The notes beneath the pieces were generated by a model. The model had not been told where the DNA came from and did not search any database. It worked only from the letters and a program-made list of their open reading frames with translations. The translations under genes and the position numbers were made by a program. From assembly GCF_010667575.1 (NCBI RefSeq), contig NZ_JAABNT010000001.1, positions 62,001 through 126,000 on the forward strand: DNA of 64,000 nucleotides, in the 5' to 3' direction. This document shows positions 35,363-45,350 of the stretch, piece by piece; position 1 is the stretch's first letter; the number at the start of each line of letters is the position of its first letter. The DNA comes from Sulfitobacter sediminilitoris. Lineage in GTDB: Bacteria; Pseudomonadota; Alphaproteobacteria; Rhodobacterales; Rhodobacteraceae.

Positions 35363-36679
35363 TCAGGCAGCTTTTTGATTGCCGGGCTTGCCACCGCTGC
35401 CACCGCGACGCCGCTTGCGTACGCCGCCGGGTTTGCCAGCGCCTTGGGCGGCGCCGGCGCCGCCGCGTGGCCGGTTGCCACCACCGCCTGGGCGCTCGCC
35501 CCTGCCACGCCCACGGCCCTGCTTGGGTTTCTCTTCAATCTCGGCACCTTCCCACGGACGACCAGAGGCCACGGGGATGCGGATTTTCATGACTTTCTGA
35601 ATGGCGATCAGGTCAACCATCTCGTCAGGGGCGCAGAAGGCAACGGCAGACCCGTCCTTGCCCGCACGCGCAGTCCGGCCAATGCGGTGTACATATTGGT
35701 CAGGGACGTTTGGCAGGTCATAGTTATAGACGTGCTTGACGTCCGGGATGTCGAGGCCCCGAGCGGCGACATCTGTCGCCACCAGCACGGTAATCGCACC
35801 GGATTTGAACCCGGCAATCGCGCGGTCACGCTGACCTTGGGATTTGTTGCCATGGATGGATGCCGCGTCAAAACCCGCCTTCACAAGCGTCTTCATCAGC
35901 TTTTCGGAACCGTGCTTGGTGCGGCCAAAGACCAGCGCCCGCTCGCCCTTGTGCTTGGACAGCAGTTCGATCAGCAGCGATGTCTTTTCCGCCTTGGCGA
36001 TGAAGTGCACCTCTTGCGTGACCTTGTCCGCTGCCTTGCCCGGAGGCGAGACCTCGATACGGATCGGGCTGTTGAGATAGCTGTTCGCAATCTCGCTCAT
36101 CAGCTTGGGCATCGTCGCGGAAAAGAGCATTGTCTGACGCTCTTTCGGGATCACGGCGGAGATTTTACGCAGATCATGGATAAAGCCCATGTCCAGCATC
36201 TGGTCGGCCTCGTCGAGGACAAGGAAGGTGGTCTCATCCAGACGCACCGCCCGGCGGTCCATAAGGTCCAGCAGGCGACCGGGTGTGGCGACAAGCATAT
36301 CAACACCGCGCTCCAACCGTTTGATCTGCGGATTGATACTTTGCCCCCCGACGACCATCTGCGCCTTGAGGGGTGTGTTTTCGCAGAAGCCCTTGAGGTT
36401 CTGCATGATCTGCTGGGCCAGCTCTCGCGTGGGGGCCAGGACCAGGGCGCGCACCGAACGCGGACTTGGTTTTTTCGGGTTTTCGAGCATCTGGGCCACC
36501 AATGGCACGCCAAAGGCCGCCGTCTTGCCGGTGCCTGTCTGGGCCAGACCCATCACATCGCGCCCGTTCAGCGCATGGGGGATGGCCTGTTTCTGGATCG
36601 GTGTCGGGTCTTTGATACCCATCTCATTCAGACGTGCTACCAGTTTAGGTGGCAGGTCCATCATATCGAAATCGCTCAT
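35363..36679 (-). CDS. rhlE: DEAD-box RNA helicase RhlE
   Basis: A 438-residue ATP-dependent RNA helicase. The Q-motif (P-T-P-I-Q), A-Q-T-G-T-G-K-T, P-T-R-E-L, D-E-A-D, S-A-T and H-R-I-G-R-T-A-R-A-G are all in place over the first about 370 residues. The C-terminal about 65 residues are Gly/Arg/Lys-rich, typical of RhlE, and help RNA binding. RhlE remodels ribosome precursors and the degradosome in other bacteria. ATG 36679 begins the family sequence. A 344-bp leader region lies upstream. Confidence 0.95.
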   Translation of the reverse strand: MSDFDMMDLPPKLVARLNEMGIKDPTPIQKQAIPHALNGRDVMGLAQTGTGKTAAFGVPLVAQMLENPKKPSPRSVRALVLAPTRELAQQIMQNLKGFCENTPLKAQMVVGGQSINPQIKRLERGVDMLVATPGRLLDLMDRRAVRLDETTFLVLDEADQMLDMGFIHDLRKISAVIPKERQTMLFSATMPKLMSEIANSYLNSPIRIEVSPPGKAADKVTQEVHFIAKAEKTSLLIELLSKHKGERALVFGRTKHGSEKLMKTLVKAGFDAASIHGNKSQGQRDRAIAGFKSGAITVLVATDVAARGLDIPDVKHVYNYDLPNVPDQYVHRIGRTARAGKDGSAVAFCAPDEMVDLIAIQKVMKIRIPVASGRPWEGAEIEEKPKQGRGRGRGERPGGGGNRPRGGAGAAQGAGKPGGVRKRRRGGSGGKPGNQKAA

Positions 36680-37023
36680 AAATCTTCTTTCTGCGCACGG
36701 AAGCTCCCGCACGCCATCATTCTAAGACGCACAGGTGCGCCTGTCGGGGTCACGCGAAAATCAGATCGCAGCCGCAGGCCATATGCCACACAGCTGTCTG
36801 TCGCGCTTGGCCCCACGCGTGATTTTGGGAACATCGGCGGGCCTTGCTGCTGGGTCTTAGCGGGGATGTTCCCCGGCCCGGCACTGCTCACGCGGCAGAA
36901 GGCTTCGCTTGGGTCTGACATGGGGCATGGCCGGGCATAAGTCAACCGTACGACCCAAAAGCCGGTGGCACCGCGTCAAAAAGGACGCTACATCGGGGCA
37001 CCATTCGATCCGGGGAGCAGCCC
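36680..37023. other. Divergent intergenic region with a hairpin
   Basis: This stretch lies between the starts of rhlE (minus) and the Fur-type regulator (plus). It contains a perfect 9-bp inverted repeat, GGGAACATC at 36827-36835 and GATGTTCCC at 36865-36873, with a 29-nt loop. On the minus strand this would lie in the rhlE leader. No convincing gene is present; an 89-codon open frame here overlaps the helicase start and looks like a shadow. I see no clear promoter. Confidence 0.4.
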
Positions 37024-37437
37024 ATGACCAAATCCATCATCAAACGCTGCGAGGACATGGGCCTGCGCATGACCGGTCAGCGCCGCACGATTGCACAGGT
37101 GATCGAGGACAGCGAGGATCACCCGGACGTGGAGGAACTGTTCAAGCGTGCTTCGGGCCGCGACGCGGGCATCTCCATCGCAACGGTCTACCGCACGGTC
37201 AAGTTGTTCGAAGAGGCCGGCATCCTCGATAAGCTGGAGTTTGGCGACGGCCGGGCACGCTATGAGGATGCGGAACGCGACCACCACGACCATCTGATTG
37301 ATCTGAATTCGGGCGAGGTCATCGAATTCGTCGATGAAGAAATCGAAGCGCTGCAGGAGAAGATCGCTCAAAAGCTGGGTTACGACCTGCGCGGGCACCG
37401 GCTGGAGCTCTACGGGGTCCCATTAAAGAAGCGGTGA
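37024..37437 (+). CDS. fur: Fur-family regulator (Fur/Mur type)
   Basis: A 137-residue metal-dependent repressor. The winged helix (about 1-85) includes M-T-G-Q-R-R and I-S-I-A-T-V-Y-R-T-V-K, and the metal site has D-H-H-D-H (about 87-91), with the dimer domain to the end. It lacks the haem-regulatory features of Irr and the CxxC zinc site of some Fur proteins. In alphaproteobacteria this type often senses manganese (Mur) rather than iron; both are possible. It is divergent from rhlE. Confidence 0.85.
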   Translation: MTKSIIKRCEDMGLRMTGQRRTIAQVIEDSEDHPDVEELFKRASGRDAGISIATVYRTVKLFEEAGILDKLEFGDGRARYEDAERDHHDHLIDLNSGEVIEFVDEEIEALQEKIAQKLGYDLRGHRLELYGVPLKKR

Positions 37438-37466
37438 TGACCGGTCTGACAGATGCTCTAAACCTC

Positions 37467-38510
37467 TTAAGAGCCAGGCGTCCGCGCCAGCAACATGGGC
37501 AGCAGAAACGTCAACACGAACAATCGCGCAATATGGCAGGCAGCGACAAAGCCCGGCACCACGCCCAGCACCGCCCCCATGGCGATCATCGTCTCTAACC
37601 CACCCGGCGCGAAAGCAACAAGCACATGCGCCACGGGCATACCCAAGGCCCATGCCACGGGGACCGCAGCAAGCCCGGCGAAGGTCACCGCAATTCCGGT
37701 AACAGCCAGCCCGGCGGCCAGCCCCCTGCGCAGATCAGCAAAAGTGATCCCTGAAAACCGCGTCCCGATCAGCGCACCCAGCACCAAATAAGCAGGCAAG
37801 ATCATCCATTCCGGCAACACACCCGGCGCCCAATTGGTGAGATGCCCAAGGGCCGAGACCACCATCGCCCCCATCAGCAAAGGCGCAGGCACGCCAAGCC
37901 GGATAAAAAGCAGGCCAGCCCCGATACTTACCACAAACAACCCAATCAACCGTGAATACGGCATCGCCATTCCCTGCGGCGCGATGTTCGACGACACCTC
38001 GATGCCCATTGCCAGCGCGATAAAGGGCACCAGAATCGTCAGCGACAACAGCCGCACGGACTGCGTGATCGAGATACGCGCAAGATCAGAGCCAAGGTCG
38101 GCTGCCATTGCAACAACAAAACTAAGATGGCCCGGTGCGGCAGCCAGCAATGCCGCGCGCGGCTCAAACCCGAAAACCCGCACCAGCACGCCACGGCAGG
38201 TGACCAGAATGGCCCACATCACAAGCGCCATGAAGCCAAAAGCCAAAGGCCAGCGGATCATCGCGGCAAGAGCATCGGCGTTGAACCCGGCCCCAACCGC
38301 AAGGCCCAAGATTACAAAGCAGGTGTCACGCAGCCTTGGATCAATCGCGACCTTGATTCCACCCAACCCGGCAAGAGAGACCGCAACAGCAGGTCCCAGC
38401 AACATGAACACAGGCGCCGAAAGCATCCAGCCAACAAGCGCCCCCACAGCGCCAACGGCCACAGTCAGCGCTGTCTGTTTACCACTTGTAGACAGTTGGT
38501 TAGCTTGCAT
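37467..38510 (-). CDS. AbrB-family membrane transporter
   Basis: A 347-residue integral membrane protein with about ten helices in two similar halves, the AbrB/ammonia monooxygenase-like family (Pfam AmoA-type name is historical and does not imply monooxygenase). Each half carries a G-x-x-x-G-rich helix (A-V-G-A-L-V-G-W and A-L-I-G-T-R-F). It probably transports a small molecule, not known. It converges with the regulator gene. Confidence 0.82.
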   Translation of the reverse strand: MQANQLSTSGKQTALTVAVGAVGALVGWMLSAPVFMLLGPAVAVSLAGLGGIKVAIDPRLRDTCFVILGLAVGAGFNADALAAMIRWPLAFGFMALVMWAILVTCRGVLVRVFGFEPRAALLAAAPGHLSFVVAMAADLGSDLARISITQSVRLLSLTILVPFIALAMGIEVSSNIAPQGMAMPYSRLIGLFVVSIGAGLLFIRLGVPAPLLMGAMVVSALGHLTNWAPGVLPEWMILPAYLVLGALIGTRFSGITFADLRRGLAAGLAVTGIAVTFAGLAAVPVAWALGMPVAHVLVAFAPGGLETMIAMGAVLGVVPGFVAACHIARLFVLTFLLPMLLARTPGS

Positions 38511-38591
38511 AGCTGCTCTGCTATCACCCCCTCTTGCCCTTGTCTTTCAAAACCGTCATGCCCGGCCCACAGGCGCAATCGGGATCAGGAT

Positions 38592-39461
38592 ATGGACAAT
38601 TTTCGCGGCGCAGCGCTGATGGTGCTGGCCATGCTGGGCTTTGCGCTTGAGGACATGTTCATCAAGCTGCTGGCCGATGCTGTTTCCGTGGGACAGATCC
38701 TGACGATGCTCGGCGTCGGCGGCTCAACCGTCTTCGGGGCAATTGTGCTTTTGCAGGGCAGTCCCCTGTTCTCGCGCGCTATGATCTCAGCCCCCATAGC
38801 CCTGCGCGCTGTCGGCGAAATGGTGGGCACCATCGCCTTTGTCTCTGCTATCGTGCTGACGCCCATCTCCAGCGCCTCGGCGATCTTGCAGGCGACGCCA
38901 CTGGTCGTCACGCTGGGTGCAGCGCTCTTTCTGGGCGAACCTGTCGGATGGCGGCGGTGGAGTGCGATCATCGTCGGGCTGTTCGGCGTGATCCTCATCG
39001 TCCGCCCCGGCATGGACAGCTTTGAGGTGCTCTCTCTGCTCGCCGTCCTTGCCGTATTCTGCCTTGCCATGCGTGATCTTGCCACGCGCAAGACACCACC
39101 CACTTTCTCCACCATGCAACTCAGCTTTCTGGGATTCTTCGCGATCATTCCCGCAGGGCTACTGCTGACGGCCGCCACAGGTGGCGCGTTCGTTGCCCTG
39201 TCTGGAACCGAATGGACCTATTTCATCTGCGCCCTGACCATTGGCCTCTTCGCCTATTACGGCATCGTCGCGGCGATGCGCGTAGGCGAGGTCAGCTTTG
39301 TCACCCCATTCCGCTACGCGCGCCTGCTCTTTGCGCTGGCAATCGGCGTGACTGTTTTTAGCGAATCCCCTGACGCGCTGACCCTGATCGGCGCGGCGAT
39401 CATCGTCGCGTCCGGCATTTATACGGTCTGGCGACAGCGTCGCACCGGAGTGATAGCGTAA
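38592..39461 (+). CDS. EamA/DMT-family transporter 2
   Basis: A 289-residue protein with about ten membrane helices, two EamA repeats and the family segment S-S-A-S-A-I-L-Q-A-T-P-L-V-V-T-L near the middle. It differs enough from transporter 1 (33416-34288) to have a separate cargo. ATG 38592 opens the first helix. The gene is divergent from the AbrB-family transporter and is followed 86 bp later by eno. Confidence 0.9.
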   Translation: MDNFRGAALMVLAMLGFALEDMFIKLLADAVSVGQILTMLGVGGSTVFGAIVLLQGSPLFSRAMISAPIALRAVGEMVGTIAFVSAIVLTPISSASAILQATPLVVTLGAALFLGEPVGWRRWSAIIVGLFGVILIVRPGMDSFEVLSLLAVLAVFCLAMRDLATRKTPPTFSTMQLSFLGFFAIIPAGLLLTAATGGAFVALSGTEWTYFICALTIGLFAYYGIVAAMRVGEVSFVTPFRYARLLFALAIGVTVFSESPDALTLIGAAIIVASGIYTVWRQRRTGVIA

Positions 39462-39514
39462 ACGGTCTGTTTTCCGAGCCTGCAAACCTTTCCCCCCGGC
39501 GCGCGGACTTGTAA

Positions 39515-40822
<1,308 letters not shown>

Positions 40823-40847
40823 TCCGTGCCCGCGGGAAATCACCCGA

Positions 40848-41363
40848 ATGAATGACATCATCATAAACGAGGCCAAAACGCCGGCAGAGATCGACGCGGT
40901 GCGCGATCTCTGCTGGGCGTACCGCGACTTCCTGCTCAACAACTCACCCGTAGATCAAGAGATCACCGAAACCTTTTATCCGACGGCGAAGTACGAAGAC
41001 CTGATGCAGGACCTGCCCAATCTGCACGCCCGCCCCAAGGGCATCATGCTGCTGGCCAAGGACGCCTCAGGTACTCCTGTTGGCTGCGGCATGACCCACG
41101 CGCTTAACGACACTACCGCTGAAATCAAACGGGTCTATGTATCCGAAACCGTTCGCGGTCAGGGCGTTGCCAGACAAATCTGCACCCGACTGATTGATCA
41201 GGCCCGCGCGGATGGCATTGCCAACATCGTCCTCGACACCTCGAAAAGCCTTACGGCGGCGCAGGCTCTTTACGACCGGCTGGGGTTTGCGCGGCGCGGC
41301 CCCTATCAACCCATTCCCGAGGATGTCCTGCCAGAGCTTCTTTTTTTCGAGCTGACCCTATGA
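40848..41363 (+). CDS. GNAT family N-acetyltransferase
   Basis: A 171-residue acetyltransferase with the acetyl-CoA motif V-R-G-Q-G-V-A-R-Q-I-C-T and a Y-D-R-L-G-F segment near the C-terminus. An N-terminal part of about 40 residues precedes the GNAT core. The acceptor is unknown. It is coupled to the following cupin gene (ATGA), and the start lies 25 bp after eno. Confidence 0.92.
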   Translation: MNDIIINEAKTPAEIDAVRDLCWAYRDFLLNNSPVDQEITETFYPTAKYEDLMQDLPNLHARPKGIMLLAKDASGTPVGCGMTHALNDTTAEIKRVYVSETVRGQGVARQICTRLIDQARADGIANIVLDTSKSLTAAQALYDRLGFARRGPYQPIPEDVLPELLFFELTL

Positions 41364-41776
41364 CCGCCGATGACATCATCGCCCAACTCGATCTCGCTCC
41401 TCATCCCGAAGGCGGCCACTACCGCCAGACATGGATGGCCAAAAACACAGGACGTCCAACAGGCACCTGCATCTACTTTCTACTAAAAGAGGGCGAAAGC
41501 AGCCATTGGCACAAGGTCGACGCGACCGAAATCTGGCTCTATCACGCCGGTGCGCCACTGATCCTGAGCATGGCAGCGACACTCACAGGACCGGCCACCG
41601 ATCATCTGCTGACCCCGGACCTGACCCTCGGCGCACCGCAGCTGATCGTGCCCGAAAACCACTGGCAAAGCGCATGCAGCACCGGTGATTTCACACTGGT
41701 CAGCTGCACGGTCTCGCCCGGCTTTCACTTCGACGGCTTCACGCTCGCCCCACCCGGCCTCGACATCCCAAGATAG
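41360..41776 (+). CDS. DUF985 cupin-domain protein
   Basis: A 138-residue protein of the DUF985 cupin family. L-A-P-H-P-E-G-G-H-Y-R is the family N-terminal signature, and S-S-H-W-H-K followed by D-A-T-E-I-W is the first cupin motif, which carries the likely metal ligands. Function is not settled for the family; some members resemble sugar-epimerase folds. It is translationally coupled to the acetyltransferase. Confidence 0.88.
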   Translation: MTADDIIAQLDLAPHPEGGHYRQTWMAKNTGRPTGTCIYFLLKEGESSHWHKVDATEIWLYHAGAPLILSMAATLTGPATDHLLTPDLTLGAPQLIVPENHWQSACSTGDFTLVSCTVSPGFHFDGFTLAPPGLDIPR

Positions 41777-41785
41777 CCAAACCGT

Positions 41786-41967
41786 CCATCCGCTCTGGTC
41801 TGGAGCCGCCCTTGCTTGAGCACAGGTCGGGCGGAGGGATGGCGGCTTGCCAAGAAAAATCGCGGAGGGACCCGCCCCGCGGGATACCGCTATTTTTCTT
41901 GGGAAGACGACAGCGCTCTGCCAGACAGGGGATCAATCAAGGGCGGCTCCAGACCTCTCTGGGATGG
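41786..41967. repeat. Long imperfect palindrome (about 182 bp)
   Basis: The outer arms are GGTCTGGAGCCGCCCTTG at 41797-41814 and its perfect complement ending at 41955. A second arm is CCAAGAAAAAT at about 41850-41860 with ATTTTTCTTGG around 41891-41901. CCCGC/GCGGG lies at the centre (41871-41883). CCATCC/GGATGG flank the outside. The arms between these blocks are diverged. The centre is at about 41877, between the cupin and anmK genes. The overlapping open frames on both strands give similar peptides because of the symmetry. It may be a MITE-like or hairpin element. No transposase is seen. Confidence 0.75.
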
Positions 41968-42021
41968 TGAGACCCGCAGCGCAGAATCAATAATGTCATG
42001 CGGCGCAGCCGCTCGATCAGG

Positions 42022-43140
42022 TCAACCCTCGCCCCTGGATGGCACGCTCACTGTTCCGCCGCCCACTGCCGCCCGCACGCCTGTTGTGCCGGGACAGGAC
42101 GTCGGCAACCCCCGCGCCACACGCACTGCTAGATAGCCGAATGCCTGCGCCTCCAGCATGTCGCCATCCAGACCGGTGTCCTCGACCGGCCCCACGGAGC
42201 AATCAAGGCTCACCGCCAGCATCTGCATCAACACCGGATTGTTACGCCCGCCTCCTGTCACCAGCACCCGCGATGGCAGGCTGGGGCAATGCTGCATCGC
42301 CTCCGCCACGGCGGCGGCACACATGGCGGTGAGTGTCGCGGCGGCATCCGCGTCCGACAGCTCACCGACCAGCGCGACCATCTCGGCAAAATCGTTCCGG
42401 TCCAGCGATTTGGGCGGGATCCGCGCAAAATAGGGTTCGGCCAGAAACAGTTCCAGCGCGCCCTGCTCTACCTGTCCACTGGCGGCCAGCTTGCCACCTT
42501 CGTCGAAAGCCTGACCAAGGCGGGATTGCATCAGATCATTCAGGGGCGCGTTGGCAGGACCGGTGTCAAAGGCCAGCAAGGCACCTTCGTCCTGCGGCCT
42601 TGGCATCGCCGGATCAACCCAGGTCAGGTTGCCCACACCGCCAAGGTTCAAGAACGCCACCGGTCCGTCGATTCCTGCAAACCGGGCACAGGCGTGATGG
42701 AAGAACGGCGCAAGCGGCGCCCCCTCCCCGCCCAGTTCCACGTCTGCCGTGCGAAAGTCCCACACTACCGGCACGCCCAACCGGTCTGCCAAGGCAGCAC
42801 CATCACCCACCTGCAATGTCCCACGGGTGCGCGGCGCATGGGCGAGTGTCTGGCCGTGAAACCCGATCAGATCAATGTCCGTCATATCCGTCAGCAAGGC
42901 TATATGTGCGGCCTCCACCACTTCGGCGGCGGCCTGGACCTCTGGGCCTTGCCACTTGCCGAACCCAGCAGCAATCACGCGGCGTTCCGCAGTCGTGTAG
43001 GCCCGGTAGGCCGTCTGACCGAAGCGCAGGATATCATGGCCATCGGTCACCAGAACCGCCGCATCGACACCGTCCAGCGATGTCCCCGACATCGCCCCCA
43101 GTGCACGCACCGGTCCGTCCTTGCTGATTGCCCTGCTCAT
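42022..43140 (-). CDS. anmK: Anhydro-N-acetylmuramic acid kinase
   Basis: A 372-residue enzyme that opens and phosphorylates 1,6-anhydro-MurNAc from recycled cell wall, giving MurNAc-6-phosphate. Family marks are [12 protein letters not shown] at the N-terminus (ATP-binding), [14 protein letters not shown] and [11 protein letters not shown] 43140 is chosen; ATG 43179 would add 13 residues. It is divergent from tyrS. NagZ, in the same recycling route, lies at 56128-57132. Confidence 0.95.
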   Translation of the reverse strand: MSRAISKDGPVRALGAMSGTSLDGVDAAVLVTDGHDILRFGQTAYRAYTTAERRVIAAGFGKWQGPEVQAAAEVVEAAHIALLTDMTDIDLIGFHGQTLAHAPRTRGTLQVGDGAALADRLGVPVVWDFRTADVELGGEGAPLAPFFHHACARFAGIDGPVAFLNLGGVGNLTWVDPAMPRPQDEGALLAFDTGPANAPLNDLMQSRLGQAFDEGGKLAASGQVEQGALELFLAEPYFARIPPKSLDRNDFAEMVALVGELSDADAAATLTAMCAAAVAEAMQHCPSLPSRVLVTGGGRNNPVLMQMLAVSLDCSVGPVEDTGLDGDMLEAQAFGYLAVRVARGLPTSCPGTTGVRAAVGGGTVSVPSRGEG

Positions 43141-43226
43141 TGACTGCCCACGTTGCCTCAAGGCCTTTCCCTTGGCCATCCTTGCGCCTATAGATGCCCC
43201 GCAAACACAAGCCGAGGCAAGAGACC

Positions 43227-44477
43227 ATGACCTACCACCCCAAATCGGACTTCATGCGCGTCATGATGGAACGCGGCTTTCTGGCCGATTGCACCGATTA
43301 TCAGGGGCTGGATGAGGCGCTGCTCAAGGGCGGTCAGCCTGGCTATATCGGCTTTGACGCCACGGCGAAATCCCTGCACGTGGGCAGCCTGATCCAGATC
43401 ATGATGCTACGCTGGTTTCAGAAATGCGGTGGCAAGCCCATCACCCTGATGGGCGGCGGCACGACCAAGGTGGGCGATCCGTCCTTCCGCTCAGATGAAC
43501 GCCCTCTGATGGGTCCTGAACAGATCGAAGAGAATATCGCCGGGATCAAGGAGGTCTTCAGCGCCTACCTGACCTATGGCGACGGGCCATCTGATGCGAT
43601 GATGATCAACAACGCCGAATGGCTGGATGATCTCAACTACCTCGATTTCCTGCGCGACATCGGGCGGCATTTCTCGATCAACCGCATGCTCAGTTTCGAG
43701 AGCGTAAAATCGCGGCTCGACCGCGAGCAGTCGCTGTCGTTTCTCGAGTTCAACTACATGATTCTGCAGGCATACGACTTCCTAGAGCTGCACCGCCGGT
43801 ATGGCTGCATCCTGCAGATGGGCGGATCGGATCAATGGGGCAACATCGTCAACGGCATCGACCTCACGCGCCGCGTGATTGACGGTGAGGTCTACGGCCT
43901 GACCTCGCCGCTGCTGACCACCTCGGACGGCAAGAAGATGGGCAAGTCGCAATCGGGTGCGATCTGGCTCAATGCCGATATGCTCAGCGCCTATGAGTTC
44001 TGGCAGTTCTGGCGCAACACCACCGATGCTGATGTCGGCCGTTTCCTGAAGCTCTACACGGAATTGCCGGTTGAGGAATGCGACCGACTGGGTGCGCTGG
44101 AAGGGTCCGAGATCAACGAGGCGAAAATTCGTCTGGCCAATGAGGTCACCACCTTGCTGCATGGTGCCGAGGCTGCGTCCGCTGCCGAGGCAACGGCGCG
44201 CGAAGTCTTTGAAAAGGGTGGCATCGGGGATGATCTGCCCACCCTCACGCTGTCGGCTGAGGATGTGGGTGACGGTATCTCCATCGTGCAGCTGATCGTG
44301 AAATCGGGCCTTGCAGGCTCTGGCAAGGAAGCCAAGCGGTTGATCGCGGAAAATGGCGCCAAGCTGGATGACGCGCCGCTCACCGATGCGGGGTTGATGT
44401 TGGACAAGGGTGCTTTGGCAAAGCCAATCAAGCTGAGTGCGGGCAAGAAGCGGCATGCGCTTGTGCAATTGGGCTGA
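43227..44477 (+). CDS. tyrS: Tyrosyl-tRNA synthetase
   Basis: A 416-residue class I aminoacyl-tRNA synthetase. The HIGH motif reads H-V-G-S near residue 50, the KMSKS motif is K-M-G-K-S, and the tyrosine pocket has Q-M-G-G-S-D-Q-W-G. The C-terminal S4-like RNA-binding domain (about 345-416) is present. ATG 43227 is preceded by GAGG at 10 nt; the longer frame upstream is not conserved. The next gene begins 45 bp downstream. Confidence 0.97.
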   Translation: MTYHPKSDFMRVMMERGFLADCTDYQGLDEALLKGGQPGYIGFDATAKSLHVGSLIQIMMLRWFQKCGGKPITLMGGGTTKVGDPSFRSDERPLMGPEQIEENIAGIKEVFSAYLTYGDGPSDAMMINNAEWLDDLNYLDFLRDIGRHFSINRMLSFESVKSRLDREQSLSFLEFNYMILQAYDFLELHRRYGCILQMGGSDQWGNIVNGIDLTRRVIDGEVYGLTSPLLTTSDGKKMGKSQSGAIWLNADMLSAYEFWQFWRNTTDADVGRFLKLYTELPVEECDRLGALEGSEINEAKIRLANEVTTLLHGAEAASAAEATAREVFEKGGIGDDLPTLTLSAEDVGDGISIVQLIVKSGLAGSGKEAKRLIAENGAKLDDAPLTDAGLMLDKGALAKPIKLSAGKKRHALVQLG

Positions 44478-44522
44478 TGTGGGCTTAACCGCGACTTAAC
44501 CCTGAACGGGCTTTATCGGACA

Positions 44523-45350
44523 ATGTTCGATGAAGCCCTTGCGCCCCGCTCACATCCGTTGATGCAGGATCCGGCCTTTGCCGCCGCACTCAGGCTGTGC
44601 GGTCAGGCGCCGGTGCAATTGTCCGGCGGCCTGACTGTACTGCAAAGGCGTGTTGCGGGGGTGCCATTGGCAATGCTCCCGCGCGCCATCCCGCCGCCAG
44701 ACCTCGCACGCCAATTAAAAGAGGTGGGACTGCATCGCAGGCCGCTCATCCTGTCGCCGGAACGGCCCTGCCCGCTACCTTTTGCCTTGCGCCTTTCCGG
44801 TTCCCGCGTGCGCGCGGTGCTGACCCTTGACGAAGATGCCGCAGCTTTGCGGGCGCGACTTCATCCTAAATGGCGCAATCAACTGGGTGCAGCGGAAGGG
44901 CGATCTGTCAGGGTCATCCGCACCCGCTTGCCAGCCGATCCGGACAGCCCTGTTCTGGCAACGGAGACGGCGCAGTCCCGCGCGCGAGGCTATGCAAACT
45001 GGCCTGTCGCGCTGACCGCCGCTTTTGCTGCCGTGGCGCCCCGGCAAACGCATCTGTTTCAGGCTATCGCCAACGGGGACGTGGTGGCCCATATGCTGTT
45101 TCTGACCCATGGGTCGGGGGCTACCTATCACATCGGTCACATCACGCCGCGCGGCAAAGCGGTTTGCGCGCACAATCTGATCCTGTGGGAAGCTGCGCGG
45201 CACCTGGCGCGTCTGGGCTGTTGCCACCTTGATCTGGGCATACTGGACGACAGTACACCGGACCTCAATCGCTTCAAACTGCGTACAGGTGCCAGACAGC
45301 AGAAAACGGGCGGGACGCATTTGATCTGGCGGCTTTTGGCTGCGCTCTAG
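44523..45350 (+). CDS. GNAT/FemAB-like acyltransferase
   Basis: A 275-residue protein with a two-lobed GNAT layout of the FemAB-like (Acetyltransf_6) kind: an N-terminal partial domain (about 20-95), a basic W-R-N-Q-L region (about 117-122) and a C-terminal catalytic lobe with Y-H-I-G-H-I-T and D-L-G-I-L-D. The acceptor is unknown, and lipid or amino sugar substrates are possible. Its last 4 bases overlap the 3' end of the convergent ABC-F gene. Confidence 0.72.
   Translation: MFDEALAPRSHPLMQDPAFAAALRLCGQAPVQLSGGLTVLQRRVAGVPLAMLPRAIPPPDLARQLKEVGLHRRPLILSPERPCPLPFALRLSGSRVRAVLTLDEDAAALRARLHPKWRNQLGAAEGRSVRVIRTRLPADPDSPVLATETAQSRARGYANWPVALTAAFAAVAPRQTHLFQAIANGDVVAHMLFLTHGSGATYHIGHITPRGKAVCAHNLILWEAARHLARLGCCHLDLGILDDSTPDLNRFKLRTGARQQKTGGTHLIWRLLAAL

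Noticed and set aside
35336-36940. 534-codon plus-strand frame opposite rhlE
   Set aside because: It is the complement of the DEAD-box helicase and its Gly/Arg-rich tail; there is no separate support.
36676-36945. 89-codon minus-strand frame before rhlE
   Set aside because: It overlaps the rhlE start in another frame, has no ribosome site and no recognisable feature.
41816-42136. 106-codon frame in the palindrome, with a similar frame on the minus strand
   Set aside because: The two peptides resemble each other only because the DNA is an inverted repeat. They overlap anmK or have no ribosome site.
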